Assembly: GCA_033791545.1 (NCBI GenBank)
Contig: JASJGL010000108.1
Coordinates: forward strand, 1 to 64,000
Reading direction: 5' to 3'
DNA length: 64,000 bases
Source of the DNA: Antarcticimicrobium sp033791545
GTDB taxonomy: Bacteria > Pseudomonadota > Alphaproteobacteria > Rhodobacterales > Rhodobacteraceae
Positions 24,586-34,258 of this stretch are shown here, one piece after another (position 1 is the stretch's first letter; each line of letters starts with the position of its first letter). Below the pieces are notes generated by a model. The model saw only the letters and a program-made list of their open reading frames with translations, was not told where the DNA came from and did no database searches. The position numbers and the translations under genes are program-made.

Positions 24586-27297
24586 TCAATCGAACGCGTA
24601 GGTGAACTCTCCCTCCGTCACATCAATGGCAATCTTGGACAGGCTGTCGCCCTCCATCATCCGGTGCAGGAATTCGGCCGAGATGTCGGGCAGCATGGTG
24701 TTGGTGACGATGGCGTCGATCATGCGCCCGCCTGAGTCGAGCTCCTGACAGCGATCGACGATGGCCTCGACCACCGCGTCGGAATAGGAGAGCGGCACGT
24801 CATGCGCCTCGGCCACGCGTTTCTGAATCCGGTTCAGCTGCAGCCGGGTGATCTGGCCCAGCATGTCGGGCGTCAGCGGATAATAGGGGATCGTCACCAA
24901 ACGCCCAAGCAGCGCCGGCGGGAACACCTTGAGCAGCGGATCGCGCAGCGCCTTGGCGATGCCATCGGGTTCGGGCAACAGATCGGGATCGGCACACAGA
25001 TCCATGATCAGTTCGGTGCCGACGTTGGTGGTGAGCAGGATCAGGGTGTTCTTGAAATCGATCACCCGGCCCTCGCCATCCTCCATCACGCCCTTGTCAA
25101 AGACCTGAAAGAACAGCTCGTGCACATCGGGGTGGGCCTTTTCGACCTCGTCCAGCAGCACCACGGAATAGGGTTTGCGCCGCACCGCTTCGGTCAGCAC
25201 GCCGCCCTCTCCATAGCCGACATAGCCCGGCGGCGCCCCTTTCAGCGAGCTGACGGTATGGGCCTCCTGATATTCGCTCATGTTGATGGTGATGACGTTC
25301 TGTTCGCCGCCATACAGGCTTTCGGCCAAGGCCAGCGCGGTCTCGGTCTTGCCAACGCCGGAGGTGCCGGCAAGCATGAAAACCCCGATCGGCTTGGACG
25401 GGTTGTCGAGCCCCGCGCGCGAGGTCTGGATGCGCTTGGAGATCATCTTCATCGCGTGGTCCTGACCGATCACACGCTCGGCCAGCCGGTCTTCCAGATG
25501 CAGGATGGTGTCGATTTCATCGCGAACCATGCGCCCCACCGGGATGCCGGTCCAGTCGCCGACGACGCTGGCCACCGCCTGGTGATCAACGATCGGCAGG
25601 ATCAGCGGGCTGTCGCCCTGCACCGTGATCAGCTCGGCGTTCTTTGCCTTGAGCTCCGCCAACAGGGCGGCGCGCTCCTCACTGCTGAGCGGGCTTGCTG
25701 CGGCGGCCTCTGCGCTGGTGGCGTCCGCGCCCTCGACCGGGGCGCCGCCTTCACGCAGCTTGGCGCGCAGATCAAGGATCGACTCGACCACCGCCTTTTC
25801 GATGTCCCAGCGTTCGGTCAACGTGGCCAGACGCCCCTCCTCGGTCTCGCGCGCCGCGCTCACCGCCTCGCGCCGGGCGGCCACCTCGTAACCGGCGGTC
25901 TCGTCGCGGTCGATGATCTCAAGCTCGGTTGTCAGTGCCTCGATCCGGCGGCGGCTGTCGTCCACCTCGGCCGGGACCGCGTGCTGGCTGACGGCAACGC
26001 GGGCACAAGCGGTGTCCAGCAGGCTGACCGATTTGTCGGGCAGTTGCCGGGCGGGAATGTAGCGGGCCGAGAGGGTGACGGCGGCCTCGATCCCCTCGTC
26101 GAGGATCTGAACGCGGTGGTGTTTTTCCAGCATCGAGGCGATGCCGCGCATCATCAGGATCGCCTTGGGGATCCCCGGTTCGTCCACCTGCACCACCTGA
26201 AAGCGGCGGGTCAGCGCGGGATCCTTCTCGATGTATTTCTTGTATTCCGCCCAAGTGGTGGCGCCGATGGTGCGCAGGGTGCCGCGCGCCAGCGCCGGTT
26301 TCAAAAGGTTGGCGGCATCGCCGGTGCCAGCCGCCCCACCCGCGCCGACCAGCGTGTGGGTCTCGTCCACGAACATGATGATCGGCACAGGGCTTGACTG
26401 CACCTCTTCGATCACCTGTTTCAGGCGGTTCTCGAATTCGCCCTTCATGCTGGCCCCGGCCTGCAACAGGCCGACATCCAGCATCAGCAGGCGCACGTCC
26501 TTCAATGTCGGCGGCACGTCACCGCGCGCGATGCGCAGGGCAAAGCCTTCGACCACGGCCGTCTTGCCGACCCCGGCCTCGCCGGTGAGGATCGGGTTGT
26601 TCTGGCGCCGCCGCATCAGGATGTCGACGATCTGGCGAATTTCCTCGTCCCGGCCAACAATCGGATCAATTTCGCCGTTGCGGGCCTGTTCGGTAAGGTC
26701 GGTACAGAATTGCGCCAGCGCCTCGCCCTGGCCCATCTGCGCCGGGGCGCGGGCGCCTGAGGCCTCGCCCGGCTCGACCCCGCCGCCGGTTTGCGAGCCA
26801 TCCTGCGGGCGCTGCCCCTCTTCCGGTGAGCCCTCGGTCGCGCGGGCAAAATTCTCGGCCAGATCATCGGCCCCGATCCGGGCCAGTTCCGGCGACATGG
26901 AGGACAGGATATTGCGCAGGCTGGGGGTTTTCAGCATCCCGAGCAGCAAATGCCCGGTGCGCACCTGTGACGAAGAATACAGCAGCGAGCCCCAGACCCA
27001 GCCGCGTTCCATCGCGTCCATCAGATGATCGGAAAGATCCGAGACGGTCGAGGCCCCCCGTGGCAGCGCATCGAGCGCGCGGGTCAGCTCGGTCGCGATG
27101 CGGCCCGGGTCCAGATCGTAATGCCGCAGGATGCGGTGCAGGTCGCTGTCCTGCCCGTTCAGGATCTGGTGCATCCAGTGCACGATCTCGACATAGGGGT
27201 TGCCCCGCATCTTGCAGAACACTGTCGCGCTCTCCACTGCCTGATAGCCCAGCGGATTCAGCTTTCCGAATAGTGCAACGCGGCTGATCTCGGTCAT
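24586..27297 (-). CDS. clpV: T6SS sheath-recycling AAA+ ATPase ClpV (TssH)
   Basis: The 903-aa protein has a ClpV N-domain (about residues 1-155), a first AAA module with Walker A GEAGVGKT (239-246), an M domain (about 410-540), a second AAA module with GTSGVGKT (near 644) and VVLLDEVEKAHPDV, and a D2-small domain. GGAAGTG after LVGA is the usual pore-loop neighbourhood. The ribosome-binding site is GGAAGG. Known: ClpV unfolds contracted TssBC sheaths for reuse. Two kinds of sheath protein in this locus give it two possible substrates. Confidence 0.97.
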   Translation of the reverse strand: MTEISRVALFGKLNPLGYQAVESATVFCKMRGNPYVEIVHWMHQILNGQDSDLHRILRHYDLDPGRIATELTRALDALPRGASTVSDLSDHLMDAMERGWVWGSLLYSSSQVRTGHLLLGMLKTPSLRNILSSMSPELARIGADDLAENFARATEGSPEEGQRPQDGSQTGGGVEPGEASGARAPAQMGQGEALAQFCTDLTEQARNGEIDPIVGRDEEIRQIVDILMRRRQNNPILTGEAGVGKTAVVEGFALRIARGDVPPTLKDVRLLMLDVGLLQAGASMKGEFENRLKQVIEEVQSSPVPIIMFVDETHTLVGAGGAAGTGDAANLLKPALARGTLRTIGATTWAEYKKYIEKDPALTRRFQVVQVDEPGIPKAILMMRGIASMLEKHHRVQILDEGIEAAVTLSARYIPARQLPDKSVSLLDTACARVAVSQHAVPAEVDDSRRRIEALTTELEIIDRDETAGYEVAARREAVSAARETEEGRLATLTERWDIEKAVVESILDLRAKLREGGAPVEGADATSAEAAAASPLSSEERAALLAELKAKNAELITVQGDSPLILPIVDHQAVASVVGDWTGIPVGRMVRDEIDTILHLEDRLAERVIGQDHAMKMISKRIQTSRAGLDNPSKPIGVFMLAGTSGVGKTETALALAESLYGGEQNVITINMSEYQEAHTVSSLKGAPPGYVGYGEGGVLTEAVRRKPYSVVLLDEVEKAHPDVHELFFQVFDKGVMEDGEGRVIDFKNTLILLTTNVGTELIMDLCADPDLLPEPDGIAKALRDPLLKVFPPALLGRLVTIPYYPLTPDMLGQITRLQLNRIQKRVAEAHDVPLSYSDAVVEAIVDRCQELDSGGRMIDAIVTNTMLPDISAEFLHRMMEGDSLSKIAIDVTEGEFTYAFD

Positions 27298-27327
27298 CTG
27301 TGTTTCCTTCCCTCTCCGTCCCGGCCG

Positions 27328-28374
27328 TTACATCGGCCTGTGGTGGTCCGCTCCGGCGCCGGGATAGAGGAACAAATCCTCGGCGTCAGAGCGGTCGGTA
27401 TCATCATCGCGGCGGCTGCCGATCCAGCTGGTATGCCCCAGCCGGGTGCTGCCGCCGAGGCTGGCACGCGGCACCTCGTCGCCGGCTAGGATCAAGTTGA
27501 TGTCCCAATCCAGCGCATCGCCCGCATAGGTGCGCACCAAGGCGCGCAGCCTGCCCAGCGCCGCGCCCCCGGGCAGCAGCCGGTCAAAATCGGCCATGCT
27601 CAACGGGCCGATCCGCAGCCGAAACTTGGCCGCCCGGCTCCAGACCCGATTGCCGATGCTGGTGGCCTGCCCAAGCCCGGCGGCGGCCCCCAGTTGCCAA
27701 CGGTCGTCCGGCTCCAGCTCCAGCCAGGAGCCAACAAATTGCTGCACCGTGACCGGCACGCCAAAGAAATCGCCCAGCATGGCCTCGAGCCCGGCGGCGT
27801 TCTTTGGGCCCTGTGCCAACAGACCGGAAAAATAGCGTTTCGCCAGATCGGGCATCGCATCGCGATCTTGCAGGTGATCGCCGTGATAGCCCGACAGCGC
27901 CGCGACCTGACGCGCCATCTGGTCATCGCCGCGATCAAAGCTGACCGCCGGTTGGCCCGCCGCCCAAGCGCGGTAAAGCAGGCTCATCATCCGATGGGTC
28001 AGCATATCGGCAAAGGCAACGAAGGTGGGGTCGCGGTGGTTGCGCAGACGGTCGCGCACATATTCGGTGATATGCAGCGGCAGCGGCCCCTGCGATCCGA
28101 ACAGCCCGAAAAACCGGTTGGTCAGACGCCCCGGACGGTCGCCTTGGGGCGGGGTGAAATTGGCGATGGTCGAGGTGGGAAATGACAATTCCGGCTGCTG
28201 CCCCAGTCGCACCTGATCCTGACGCGGGCGGCGGCTTTCGCCCAGACGGGGGGCTTCGGAAAATTGTGCCTCGATAACGCGAAGGGCCTGAAAAACATGA
28301 TGTTTTTCAGGGTCACGCGCCAATCTGTCAAAATGGCTCAAATGATCCGGCCCAGGCCCTTTTCTGGTCGCCAT
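27328..28374 (-). CDS. tssG: T6SS baseplate subunit TssG
   Basis: The 348-aa protein has the VasB/ImpH pattern: HVFQALRVIEAQF near the start, then GLFGSQGPLPLHITEYVRDR and FADMLTHRMMSLLYRAW. Length is normal. It overlaps the end of tssF by 37 bases. Known: TssF2G wedges build the baseplate with TssE and TssK. Confidence 0.95.
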   Translation of the reverse strand: MATRKGPGPDHLSHFDRLARDPEKHHVFQALRVIEAQFSEAPRLGESRRPRQDQVRLGQQPELSFPTSTIANFTPPQGDRPGRLTNRFFGLFGSQGPLPLHITEYVRDRLRNHRDPTFVAFADMLTHRMMSLLYRAWAAGQPAVSFDRGDDQMARQVAALSGYHGDHLQDRDAMPDLAKRYFSGLLAQGPKNAAGLEAMLGDFFGVPVTVQQFVGSWLELEPDDRWQLGAAAGLGQATSIGNRVWSRAAKFRLRIGPLSMADFDRLLPGGAALGRLRALVRTYAGDALDWDINLILAGDEVPRASLGGSTRLGHTSWIGSRRDDDTDRSDAEDLFLYPGAGADHHRPM

Positions 28375-30215
28375 CGGGCAATTTCCCCGCGTTTCTGCGT
28401 TGTCAAAACGGTTTCTGTAAAACTGTTCAGCGTGGCGTAGCGGCGGAAAAACCGCTCCAGCACCGCGCCAAGGGCGTAAATGCTCGACCCTTCAAAGAAA
28501 CTTTCGTCAAACCCAATGGTGATTTCCAGCCCGCGCAGCGCCGTTGACAGCACCTCGTCGCTGACCCGGCGCACGATCGGGCGGCTGGAGACGGTGACGA
28601 TCCCTTCAAGCTGTTTCTCGGTCACCCGGTTGCCCAGCGGCGCATACAGGCCAACCAGTTCGCGCAGCGCCTCGGCCGAGCTGCCCTGACCGGTATCGGC
28701 GATCGAGGCGTAGTTCAGGCTGAGATGGCTGATCAGACGCCAAGCGGTGTCGCCTTGGGCCAGCGTCGGGTTCGGCCGGGTTGGCGAAACCGGCAGCCGG
28801 ATCGATTTCACCGGCCCGCCCTCGGGCAATTGAAACACATCCGCGTCACCGGTGGACAAAAGCAGCGGCAGATCCCGGTTGGTACACAACGCCTGCACCG
28901 CCAGTTGATCGAGGTCAGCGCGATAGGGCGCCTGCCCCCGGTCCACCAGCGTCAGATAGACCTCGGACCCCAGATAAGAGGTGCGCACCCCGCGCAAACG
29001 CTCCTTCTCGCTGCGCTGTCGCATGCGGCGCCGCAGGGTGTAATAGGCGGGGTGAGACTCGCCAGCGGCGGTGAAATCCGTGGCGGAATAGAACGGGCGA
29101 AAGATCACGTCGTCCTGTTCCTCGCCGCTGATGCCGGTCACGCTTTGCAGGGCGTAGATCTCGAAATCGAGCCCGGCGGTGCGGTTCGGCACCACATGGT
29201 GTTCCGTGTCACGGACATTGACCAGCACCCGGTCGCAGCGCTTGGGAAAAAGATTGACTGCCGGCACCGCGTTGAGGGTAAACGCCTCGGGCACGATCAT
29301 CGGGGCAAGGTCGCGTTGCCCCTCGCGCAGCAGGATATAGATATCCACCTCGGAGCCCGTCGCGCGTTCCAGCGCCGGGCGAAGCCCCTGCAATTCGACA
29401 AACAGAAACCGCTCCGGCATCGCGAAATACTCCTGCAACAGCCGATAGCCATCAAATACCCGTCGTGGAATCGGCAACAGCGCCTCTTCCGGCTCAAATC
29501 CACGCTGCACAACGCCGCCGTAGCGCAGCGGCAGCGTCCAGTCGGCGCGCGGATCGGTGGAGCGACCGGTCAGCCCTTCGACCTGGGTGCACAGCAATTC
29601 CAGCAGCAACCAGGAATTGCCCGCCGCGCTGTTGAGATGCAGCACCAGCTTGTCCATAGCCAGTTCGCGGATCGGATCACCATCGCGGCGCCGCAGGCGC
29701 AGGCGGATACCGGCGCGCGCACGGGTCTGGCCCGCCACCCCGGCGGCCACCAGATCGCCCCGCCCGTCAATATATTCGGCCTCCGAAATCTCGATCGGCC
29801 ACATCGTCAGATCGGCGGCGGTGCGGTATTCGCAGGGAGTCTGTTCGCCCTCCATCAGGCGGCTGCGCAGCACCGTATTGCGTGGCAGCACATAACCATC
29901 CTTGAGTGCGGCATTGGCGATATCGGGTTCGAACGCCGCGATCATCATCGAGGGGGTCGGCGCCAGATAGTGCGGATAGACAATCTCAAGCAAATTTGAG
30001 GTGAAATTGGGATATTGCAGCTCCAGCTCAAGCTGGACCCGCGCAGAAAGAAAGGCGACCCCCTCGAGCAACCGCTCGACATAGGGATCGAGCACCTCGA
30101 TCCCCTCCATCCCCAGCCGCGCCGCGATCTTGGGGTAAGCGGCCGCAAACTCGGCCCCCATGTCGCGCATGTACATCAGTTCGCGTTCGTAATGTTTGGT
30201 GAGGCGTGTATCCAT
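28338..30215 (-). CDS. tssF: T6SS baseplate subunit TssF
   Basis: The 625-aa protein begins MDTRLTKHYERELMYMRDMG and continues AEFAAAYPKIAARLGM, the ImpG/VasA family start, and contains DPYVERLLEGVAFLSARVQL. Length is normal. Its start directly abuts the tssE stop (30216). Known: TssF with TssG and TssE forms the baseplate wedge. Confidence 0.96.
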   Translation of the reverse strand: MDTRLTKHYERELMYMRDMGAEFAAAYPKIAARLGMEGIEVLDPYVERLLEGVAFLSARVQLELELQYPNFTSNLLEIVYPHYLAPTPSMMIAAFEPDIANAALKDGYVLPRNTVLRSRLMEGEQTPCEYRTAADLTMWPIEISEAEYIDGRGDLVAAGVAGQTRARAGIRLRLRRRDGDPIRELAMDKLVLHLNSAAGNSWLLLELLCTQVEGLTGRSTDPRADWTLPLRYGGVVQRGFEPEEALLPIPRRVFDGYRLLQEYFAMPERFLFVELQGLRPALERATGSEVDIYILLREGQRDLAPMIVPEAFTLNAVPAVNLFPKRCDRVLVNVRDTEHHVVPNRTAGLDFEIYALQSVTGISGEEQDDVIFRPFYSATDFTAAGESHPAYYTLRRRMRQRSEKERLRGVRTSYLGSEVYLTLVDRGQAPYRADLDQLAVQALCTNRDLPLLLSTGDADVFQLPEGGPVKSIRLPVSPTRPNPTLAQGDTAWRLISHLSLNYASIADTGQGSSAEALRELVGLYAPLGNRVTEKQLEGIVTVSSRPIVRRVSDEVLSTALRGLEITIGFDESFFEGSSIYALGAVLERFFRRYATLNSFTETVLTTQKRGEIARWRPEKGLGRII

Positions 30216-30713
30216 CTACGCGCTCCGCTCGACCTGAACTTCGCCGGTGGTCAGATCTACCTGACTGCGCAGATACAGCTCCAGTGGCAGCGGCTGCGCC
30301 CACATGTCGGCGCGGATATCGAGATCGACGGTCATCTCGCCACCGCGCTTGTCCGGGTTGATCGCGACATCGACCGAACCGGCAATGATCCGCGGCTCGA
30401 ACATCGAGATCGCGATTTCGATGGAGCGGCGGATGCGTTCGGCACGCTCTTCAGTGGAATATTCTCCGGACACTTCCTCAAGCCCGTAATTGAGCACCGA
30501 CCGGGCCACGTTGGGATAGGTTTCGGTGTCGATCATGGTGGCGATATTGTTGGTATTCAAAAGCCAGGACAGGTCGCGCTGAATGATCTCGCGCAGACGG
30601 ACAAGATCGATCACCCGAACGTCGCGTCCCTCTTTCGGGTTGCCCGGATCCCGGTCAGTGAGACGGTCCAGAAGCGAGGGTTGCAATCGGTCAGCGAGCG
30701 TCTTGTCAGCCAT
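30216..30713 (-). CDS. tssE: T6SS baseplate subunit TssE (gp25-like)
   Basis: I use the ATG at 30713 (165 aa, MADKTLADRLQPSLLDRLTD); a longer frame to 30737 would lie further inside tagJ. The gp25 lysozyme-like fold pattern is visible: EIIQRDLSWLLNTNN, PNVARSVLNYGL, IEIAISMFEPRI and the final beta strands MTVDLDIRAD. Known: gp25 homologue that starts sheath polymerisation. It overlaps the tagJ end by eight bases. Confidence 0.94.
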   Translation of the reverse strand: MADKTLADRLQPSLLDRLTDRDPGNPKEGRDVRVIDLVRLREIIQRDLSWLLNTNNIATMIDTETYPNVARSVLNYGLEEVSGEYSTEERAERIRRSIEIAISMFEPRIIAGSVDVAINPDKRGGEMTVDLDIRADMWAQPLPLELYLRSQVDLTTGEVQVERSA

Positions 30714-31518
30714 CCTCGGGCGCGCCTCCGGCGCCATCCATGACGAGGTTGCGCATATCCATCAATGCGATGTCGGACCGATCCGTTGCCAGCAGGCGTT
30801 GGCCGGTCCCGACAAAGGTGTCGGCGCCCACATCGGCCCAGCTTGTCGCGCGCGCCAGTTTCGCGGCGCTGTCGTTGCTGAGCGTCGTGCCGGGATAGCG
30901 GGTCGGGATCAAGGCCGGCACTTCGCCGCCATTGGCCAGCGTCAGCACACCGGCGGTCCAGACCGCGTCGCGCAGATCGCCGGGCTCGTCGATCTCAAGT
31001 TTGGAAATACTGGCAAAGGGCAGCCAGAAATAGCGACCGTTGACAATGATTTCCAGAACTGGTCCCAGCCGCATGTCAGCGTCCGAGATCCAGTCGAAGG
31101 GCTCACCGTTCAAGGTGCCCGACCGGGCCGGGGCGGCATCAAAGGCGCGGGCGCGCAGGCTGGCCGCCTCCTCCGGTTTGCCCTCGGAGAGGCGTTTTTG
31201 CACCTCGATCAGCAGCGCCAGCCATTCCTGCGGTTCGCCAAAGATCATTGGTTCCTTTTCGCCGGCAAAGACCTTGTCGCGATAGACCTCGCAGATGATC
31301 GCCTCGCGATAGGTGCGGGCCATCATCTCGGCCTCCGGGTCTAGCTCGGCGCTGAGTTTCAGTTGCGCAATCGCGCGTTTCCAATCGCCCAGAACACAGA
31401 GCAGCTGGAACAGGAAAATCCTGAGCTTTGCATCCGAGGGATCGGCGCGGACCTTGTCCTGCAATACCTTGAGGGCAAGATCAAGGTCCCCGGTCTTGAG
31501 GTGCTCTTCGGGTGTCAT
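30706..31518 (-). CDS. tagJ: T6SS accessory protein TagJ (ImpE family)
   Basis: The ATG at 31518 is chosen (270 aa, MTPEEHLKTGDLDLALKVLQ), with CGGAG upstream; the alternative at 31587 sits in a hairpin after hcp. The protein has N-terminal TPR-like helices (about 5-80) and the ImpE C-terminal part with DWISDADMRLGPVLEIIVNG and PTRYPGT. Known: TagJ binds the sheath (TssB N-terminus) and helps recruit ClpV; it is found in systems of the Agrobacterium/Pseudomonas H1 type. Its presence fits the TssB-containing fusion as an additional partner. Confidence 0.94.
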   Translation of the reverse strand: MTPEEHLKTGDLDLALKVLQDKVRADPSDAKLRIFLFQLLCVLGDWKRAIAQLKLSAELDPEAEMMARTYREAIICEVYRDKVFAGEKEPMIFGEPQEWLALLIEVQKRLSEGKPEEAASLRARAFDAAPARSGTLNGEPFDWISDADMRLGPVLEIIVNGRYFWLPFASISKLEIDEPGDLRDAVWTAGVLTLANGGEVPALIPTRYPGTTLSNDSAAKLARATSWADVGADTFVGTGQRLLATDRSDIALMDMRNLVMDGAGGAPEDG

Positions 31519-31558
31519 ATGGCGGGCTCCGCTGAGGCGGTACAAAGGCAGGGCCAAC

Positions 31559-31585
31559 GCCCCGGGATCGGTCAGACCCCGGGGC
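31559..31585 (-). terminator. Hairpin after hcp
   Basis: A perfect 8-bp stem GCCCCGGG / CCCGGGGC with an 11-base loop lies 14 bases after the hcp stop. Only a short T stretch follows in the minus direction. It could protect the hcp mRNA 3' end or partly terminate, allowing hcp to be made in excess of downstream genes. Confidence 0.5.
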
Positions 31586-31598
31586 ATCAGCTATTGGA

Positions 31599-32099
31599 TC
31601 ACTCGACCTTGCCGGTCCGCACGTTCCACTTGAAGGTGTTCTCGGTCTTCAGTTTGCCAGATTTCTGATCGGTCGATTTGTATTCATGTTCAATCGCCGT
31701 ATAGGCCATCGTCCATGTTTCCTCGGGGATGCCATCCTCGCTGCTCGAAACCGCATAGCTGTCGACGACGACGTCCTTCAACGTCCACATCGAATAGGCC
31801 TCCAGACCGGCAGAGGCACTTTCGCCCGAGCGGCAAAAATGGATCTTGATCTCGGGCCGGATGGTGCCGTTGGCAACCGAGGTCATCAGCTTGTTCGATG
31901 CCAGCCCCATCTGGGACGACACTTCGACCTTGCCGAAGTTGGAGTTCGCATGTCCCCGCTGGGTCGAGCCAAGATCCGACATCTCGACGGCACGCTCCAC
32001 GTTCCAGCTGCAGGATTGGATCACGATCCATTTGTCGTGACCCGATTCAGTCGCATCCCCGGGGATATCGGAGATCTCGACGAACATATTGGCGGCCAT
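31599..32099 (-). CDS. hcp: T6SS inner-tube protein Hcp (TssD)
   Basis: The 166-aa protein (MAANMFVEISDIPGDATESG) shows the Hcp pattern: GHDKWIVIQSCSWNVER, MGLASNKLMTSVANGT, IKIHFCRSGE and MAYTAIEHEYK. Length is normal. The ribosome-binding site AAAGGA is 8 bases before the ATG. Hairpins on both sides (32154-32175 and 31559-31585) set it apart from the rest of the train, suggesting a distinct transcript level. Known: hexamers stack to form the expelled tube. Confidence 0.97.
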   Translation of the reverse strand: MAANMFVEISDIPGDATESGHDKWIVIQSCSWNVERAVEMSDLGSTQRGHANSNFGKVEVSSQMGLASNKLMTSVANGTIRPEIKIHFCRSGESASAGLEAYSMWTLKDVVVDSYAVSSSEDGIPEETWTMAYTAIEHEYKSTDQKSGKLKTENTFKWNVRTGKVE

Positions 32100-32153
32100 T
32101 GTCTTATCCTTTCATTCTAAAGTCAGGTTGATGGTTAAAAATGTCTTGCGTCA

Positions 32154-32175
32154 GAGCGGGGACGCGACCCCGCTC
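32154..32175 (-). terminator. Hairpin at the tssC stop, before hcp
   Basis: A perfect 8-bp stem GAGCGGGG / CCCCGCTC with a six-base loop begins inside the tssC stop codon. In the minus direction a run of five T follows only after about 12 bases. The next 50 bases before hcp are AT-rich and contain TAGAAT, a possible -10 box, though a good -35 is not seen. Attenuator or partial terminator. Confidence 0.45.
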
Positions 32176-33670
32176 AGGCACCTTTTTCGGAGGGCAGTTT
32201 CGAGACCAGTCGCAGCGATACGGACAGGCCTTCCAACTGGTAATGCGGACGCAGGAAGAACTTGGAGGTGTAATACCCCGGGTTGCCTTCGACGTCCTCG
32301 ACGACGACTTCGGCCGCCGCCAGTGGTTTGCGCGCCTTTTCATTCTCGGACGAGATCTCAGCGTTGAAATCAACGTAGTTGTTGATCCAGTCCTGCAACC
32401 AGCCCTCCATGTCTTGCCGGCTTTTGAACGACCCCACTTTGTCGCGCACCATGCATTTGAGATAATGCGCAAAGCGGCAGGTGGCGAAAAGATAGGGCAG
32501 ACGCGCGCCCAGATTGGCATTCGCTGAGGCATCCGGATCGTCATACTCGGCCGGTTTGTGCAGCGACTGCGCCCCGATGAAGGCGGCAACATCGGAGTTC
32601 TTGCGGTGGATCAGCGGCATCATGCCATTCTTGGCCAGTTCGGCCTCGCGCCGGTCCGAAATCGCGATTTCGGTCGGGCATTTTTGATCCACCCCACCAT
32701 CGTCGGTGGGAAAGGTGTGACTGGGAAGCTCGGTCAGGGCGCCGCCTGATTCCACGCCCCGGATCCGCGAACACCAGCCATAGGATTTGAACGAACGGGT
32801 GATATTCGTGGCCATCCCATAGGCGGCATTGACCCAGCTGTACTTCTCGCTGTCGGCCCCCTCGGTATCCTCCTCAAAGGCGAATTCCTCGACCGGGTCG
32901 GTTTTGGCGCCATAGGGCAGCCGGCCCAGAAACCGCGGCATGGCAAGGCCGACATACTTCGAATCCTCGCTTTCGCGCAGGGACCGCCAGCCGGCATATT
33001 CCGGCGTCTGAAAGATCTTGGTCAGGTCGCGCGGATTGGCCAGCTCCGACCAACTGTCCATCTGGAACAGCGACGGTTTTGCCCCGGTGATCAGCGGCGC
33101 ATGGGCCGCCGCCGCGATCTTGGACATTTCGCCCAAAAGCTCGATATCGGGCGGCGAATGGTCGAAATGGTAATCCGCCACCAGCGTGCCATAGGGTTCG
33201 CCCCCGAACTGGCCGAATTCCTCTTCGTAGAGTTTCTTGAAGATCGGCGACTGATCCCAGGCGGTGCCTTTGAACTTGCGCAGGGTCTTGTGCATGTCCT
33301 TCTTGGAAATGTTCATGACCCGGATCTTGAGCTGCTCGTCCGTTTCGGTGTTGTTGACGAGATAGTGCAGCCCGCGCCACGCGCTTTCCATTTGCTTAAA
33401 GTCGGCGTGGTGCAGAATCTCGTTGACCTGTTCTGTCAGCTTCTTGTCGATCTGGGCAACGATGCCTTCGATGGATTTCAGCGCGTCGTCAGAGATCAGG
33501 CCGGTATTGGCGAGGGCCTGTTCGGCCAGCGTCTTGACTGCGGATTCCACCGCCGTCTTGGCCTGATCGGACTTTGGGCGGAATTCCTTTTGCAACAGGT
33601 TGGCGAATTCGGAAGACCCAAAAGCCGTGGCTTCGGCGCCGGCTTCCGTCTGGACTTGTTCTTCGGCCAT
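32174..33670 (-). CDS. tssC: T6SS sheath large subunit TssC (VipB)
   Basis: The 498-aa protein has the TssC family pattern: NEILHHADFKQMESAWRGLH, ADYHFDHSPPDIELLGEM, PRFLGRLPYGAKTDPVEEF and FATCRFAHYLKCMVRDK. Length is normal. It follows tssB with a 9-base gap. Known: TssB and TssC interlock to form the contractile sheath. The TssC-like part of the 18.6-22.1 kb fusion is clearly related but much more divergent from this protein than the two TssB parts are from each other. Confidence 0.97.
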   Translation of the reverse strand: MAEEQVQTEAGAEATAFGSSEFANLLQKEFRPKSDQAKTAVESAVKTLAEQALANTGLISDDALKSIEGIVAQIDKKLTEQVNEILHHADFKQMESAWRGLHYLVNNTETDEQLKIRVMNISKKDMHKTLRKFKGTAWDQSPIFKKLYEEEFGQFGGEPYGTLVADYHFDHSPPDIELLGEMSKIAAAAHAPLITGAKPSLFQMDSWSELANPRDLTKIFQTPEYAGWRSLRESEDSKYVGLAMPRFLGRLPYGAKTDPVEEFAFEEDTEGADSEKYSWVNAAYGMATNITRSFKSYGWCSRIRGVESGGALTELPSHTFPTDDGGVDQKCPTEIAISDRREAELAKNGMMPLIHRKNSDVAAFIGAQSLHKPAEYDDPDASANANLGARLPYLFATCRFAHYLKCMVRDKVGSFKSRQDMEGWLQDWINNYVDFNAEISSENEKARKPLAAAEVVVEDVEGNPGYYTSKFFLRPHYQLEGLSVSLRLVSKLPSEKGA

Positions 33671-33679
33671 CGGATGCTC

Positions 33680-34201
33680 CTATTCTTCTGCTTCGTCGGG
33701 GCTGTCGGATTTCGGCGCCGGCTGGGCGGCCAACGTCTTGAGCAGGGCCGGATCCTGAATGATCTTGCTGATCAGATCCTCGGCCCCGGTCTTGCCGTCC
33801 ATATAGGTCATCAGGTTGGACAACTGGGTCCGCGCCTCTAGCAATTCGCGCAGCGGCTCGACCTTGCGGGCGATGGCGGCGGGCGAAAAATCATCCATGC
33901 TCTCAAACGTGATATCCACCGCCAGATTGCCCTCGCCGGTCAGCGTGTTGGGCACGGTAAAGGCCGCACGTGGGGCCATCGACTTCATCCGGTCATCGAA
34001 ATTGTCGACGTCGATTTCCAGAAACTTGCGGTCGGCAACGGCAGGCTGTTTCACTTCGGACTTGCCGGCAAGATCGCTCATCACCCCCATCACAAAGGGG
34101 AGCTGAACCTTTTTCTGGGCCCCGTAGAGTTCGACATCATATTCAATCTGGACCCGTGGCGCGCGGTTTCGCGCGATGAATTTCTGTGAGCTATCCGCCA
34201 T
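33680..34201 (-). CDS. tssB: T6SS sheath small subunit TssB (VipA)
   Basis: The 173-aa protein has the VipA pattern: RAPRVQIEYDVELYGAQKKV, QLPFVMGVMSDLAG, FDDRMKSMAPR and FESMDDFSPAAIARKV. The ribosome-binding site AAGGAG lies before the ATG. The first 48 residues are almost identical to the N-terminus of the sheath fusion; over 89 bases (34098-34186 versus 21961-22049) the DNA differs at only about six positions by eye. Confidence 0.97.
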   Translation of the reverse strand: MADSSQKFIARNRAPRVQIEYDVELYGAQKKVQLPFVMGVMSDLAGKSEVKQPAVADRKFLEIDVDNFDDRMKSMAPRAAFTVPNTLTGEGNLAVDITFESMDDFSPAAIARKVEPLRELLEARTQLSNLMTYMDGKTGAEDLISKIIQDPALLKTLAAQPAPKSDSPDEAEE

Positions 34202-34258
34202 TTAGTGCTCCTTGACCCTAATATGTCCCGTTCCGTCCGCGTCCCAGCAGGGGCGGCC

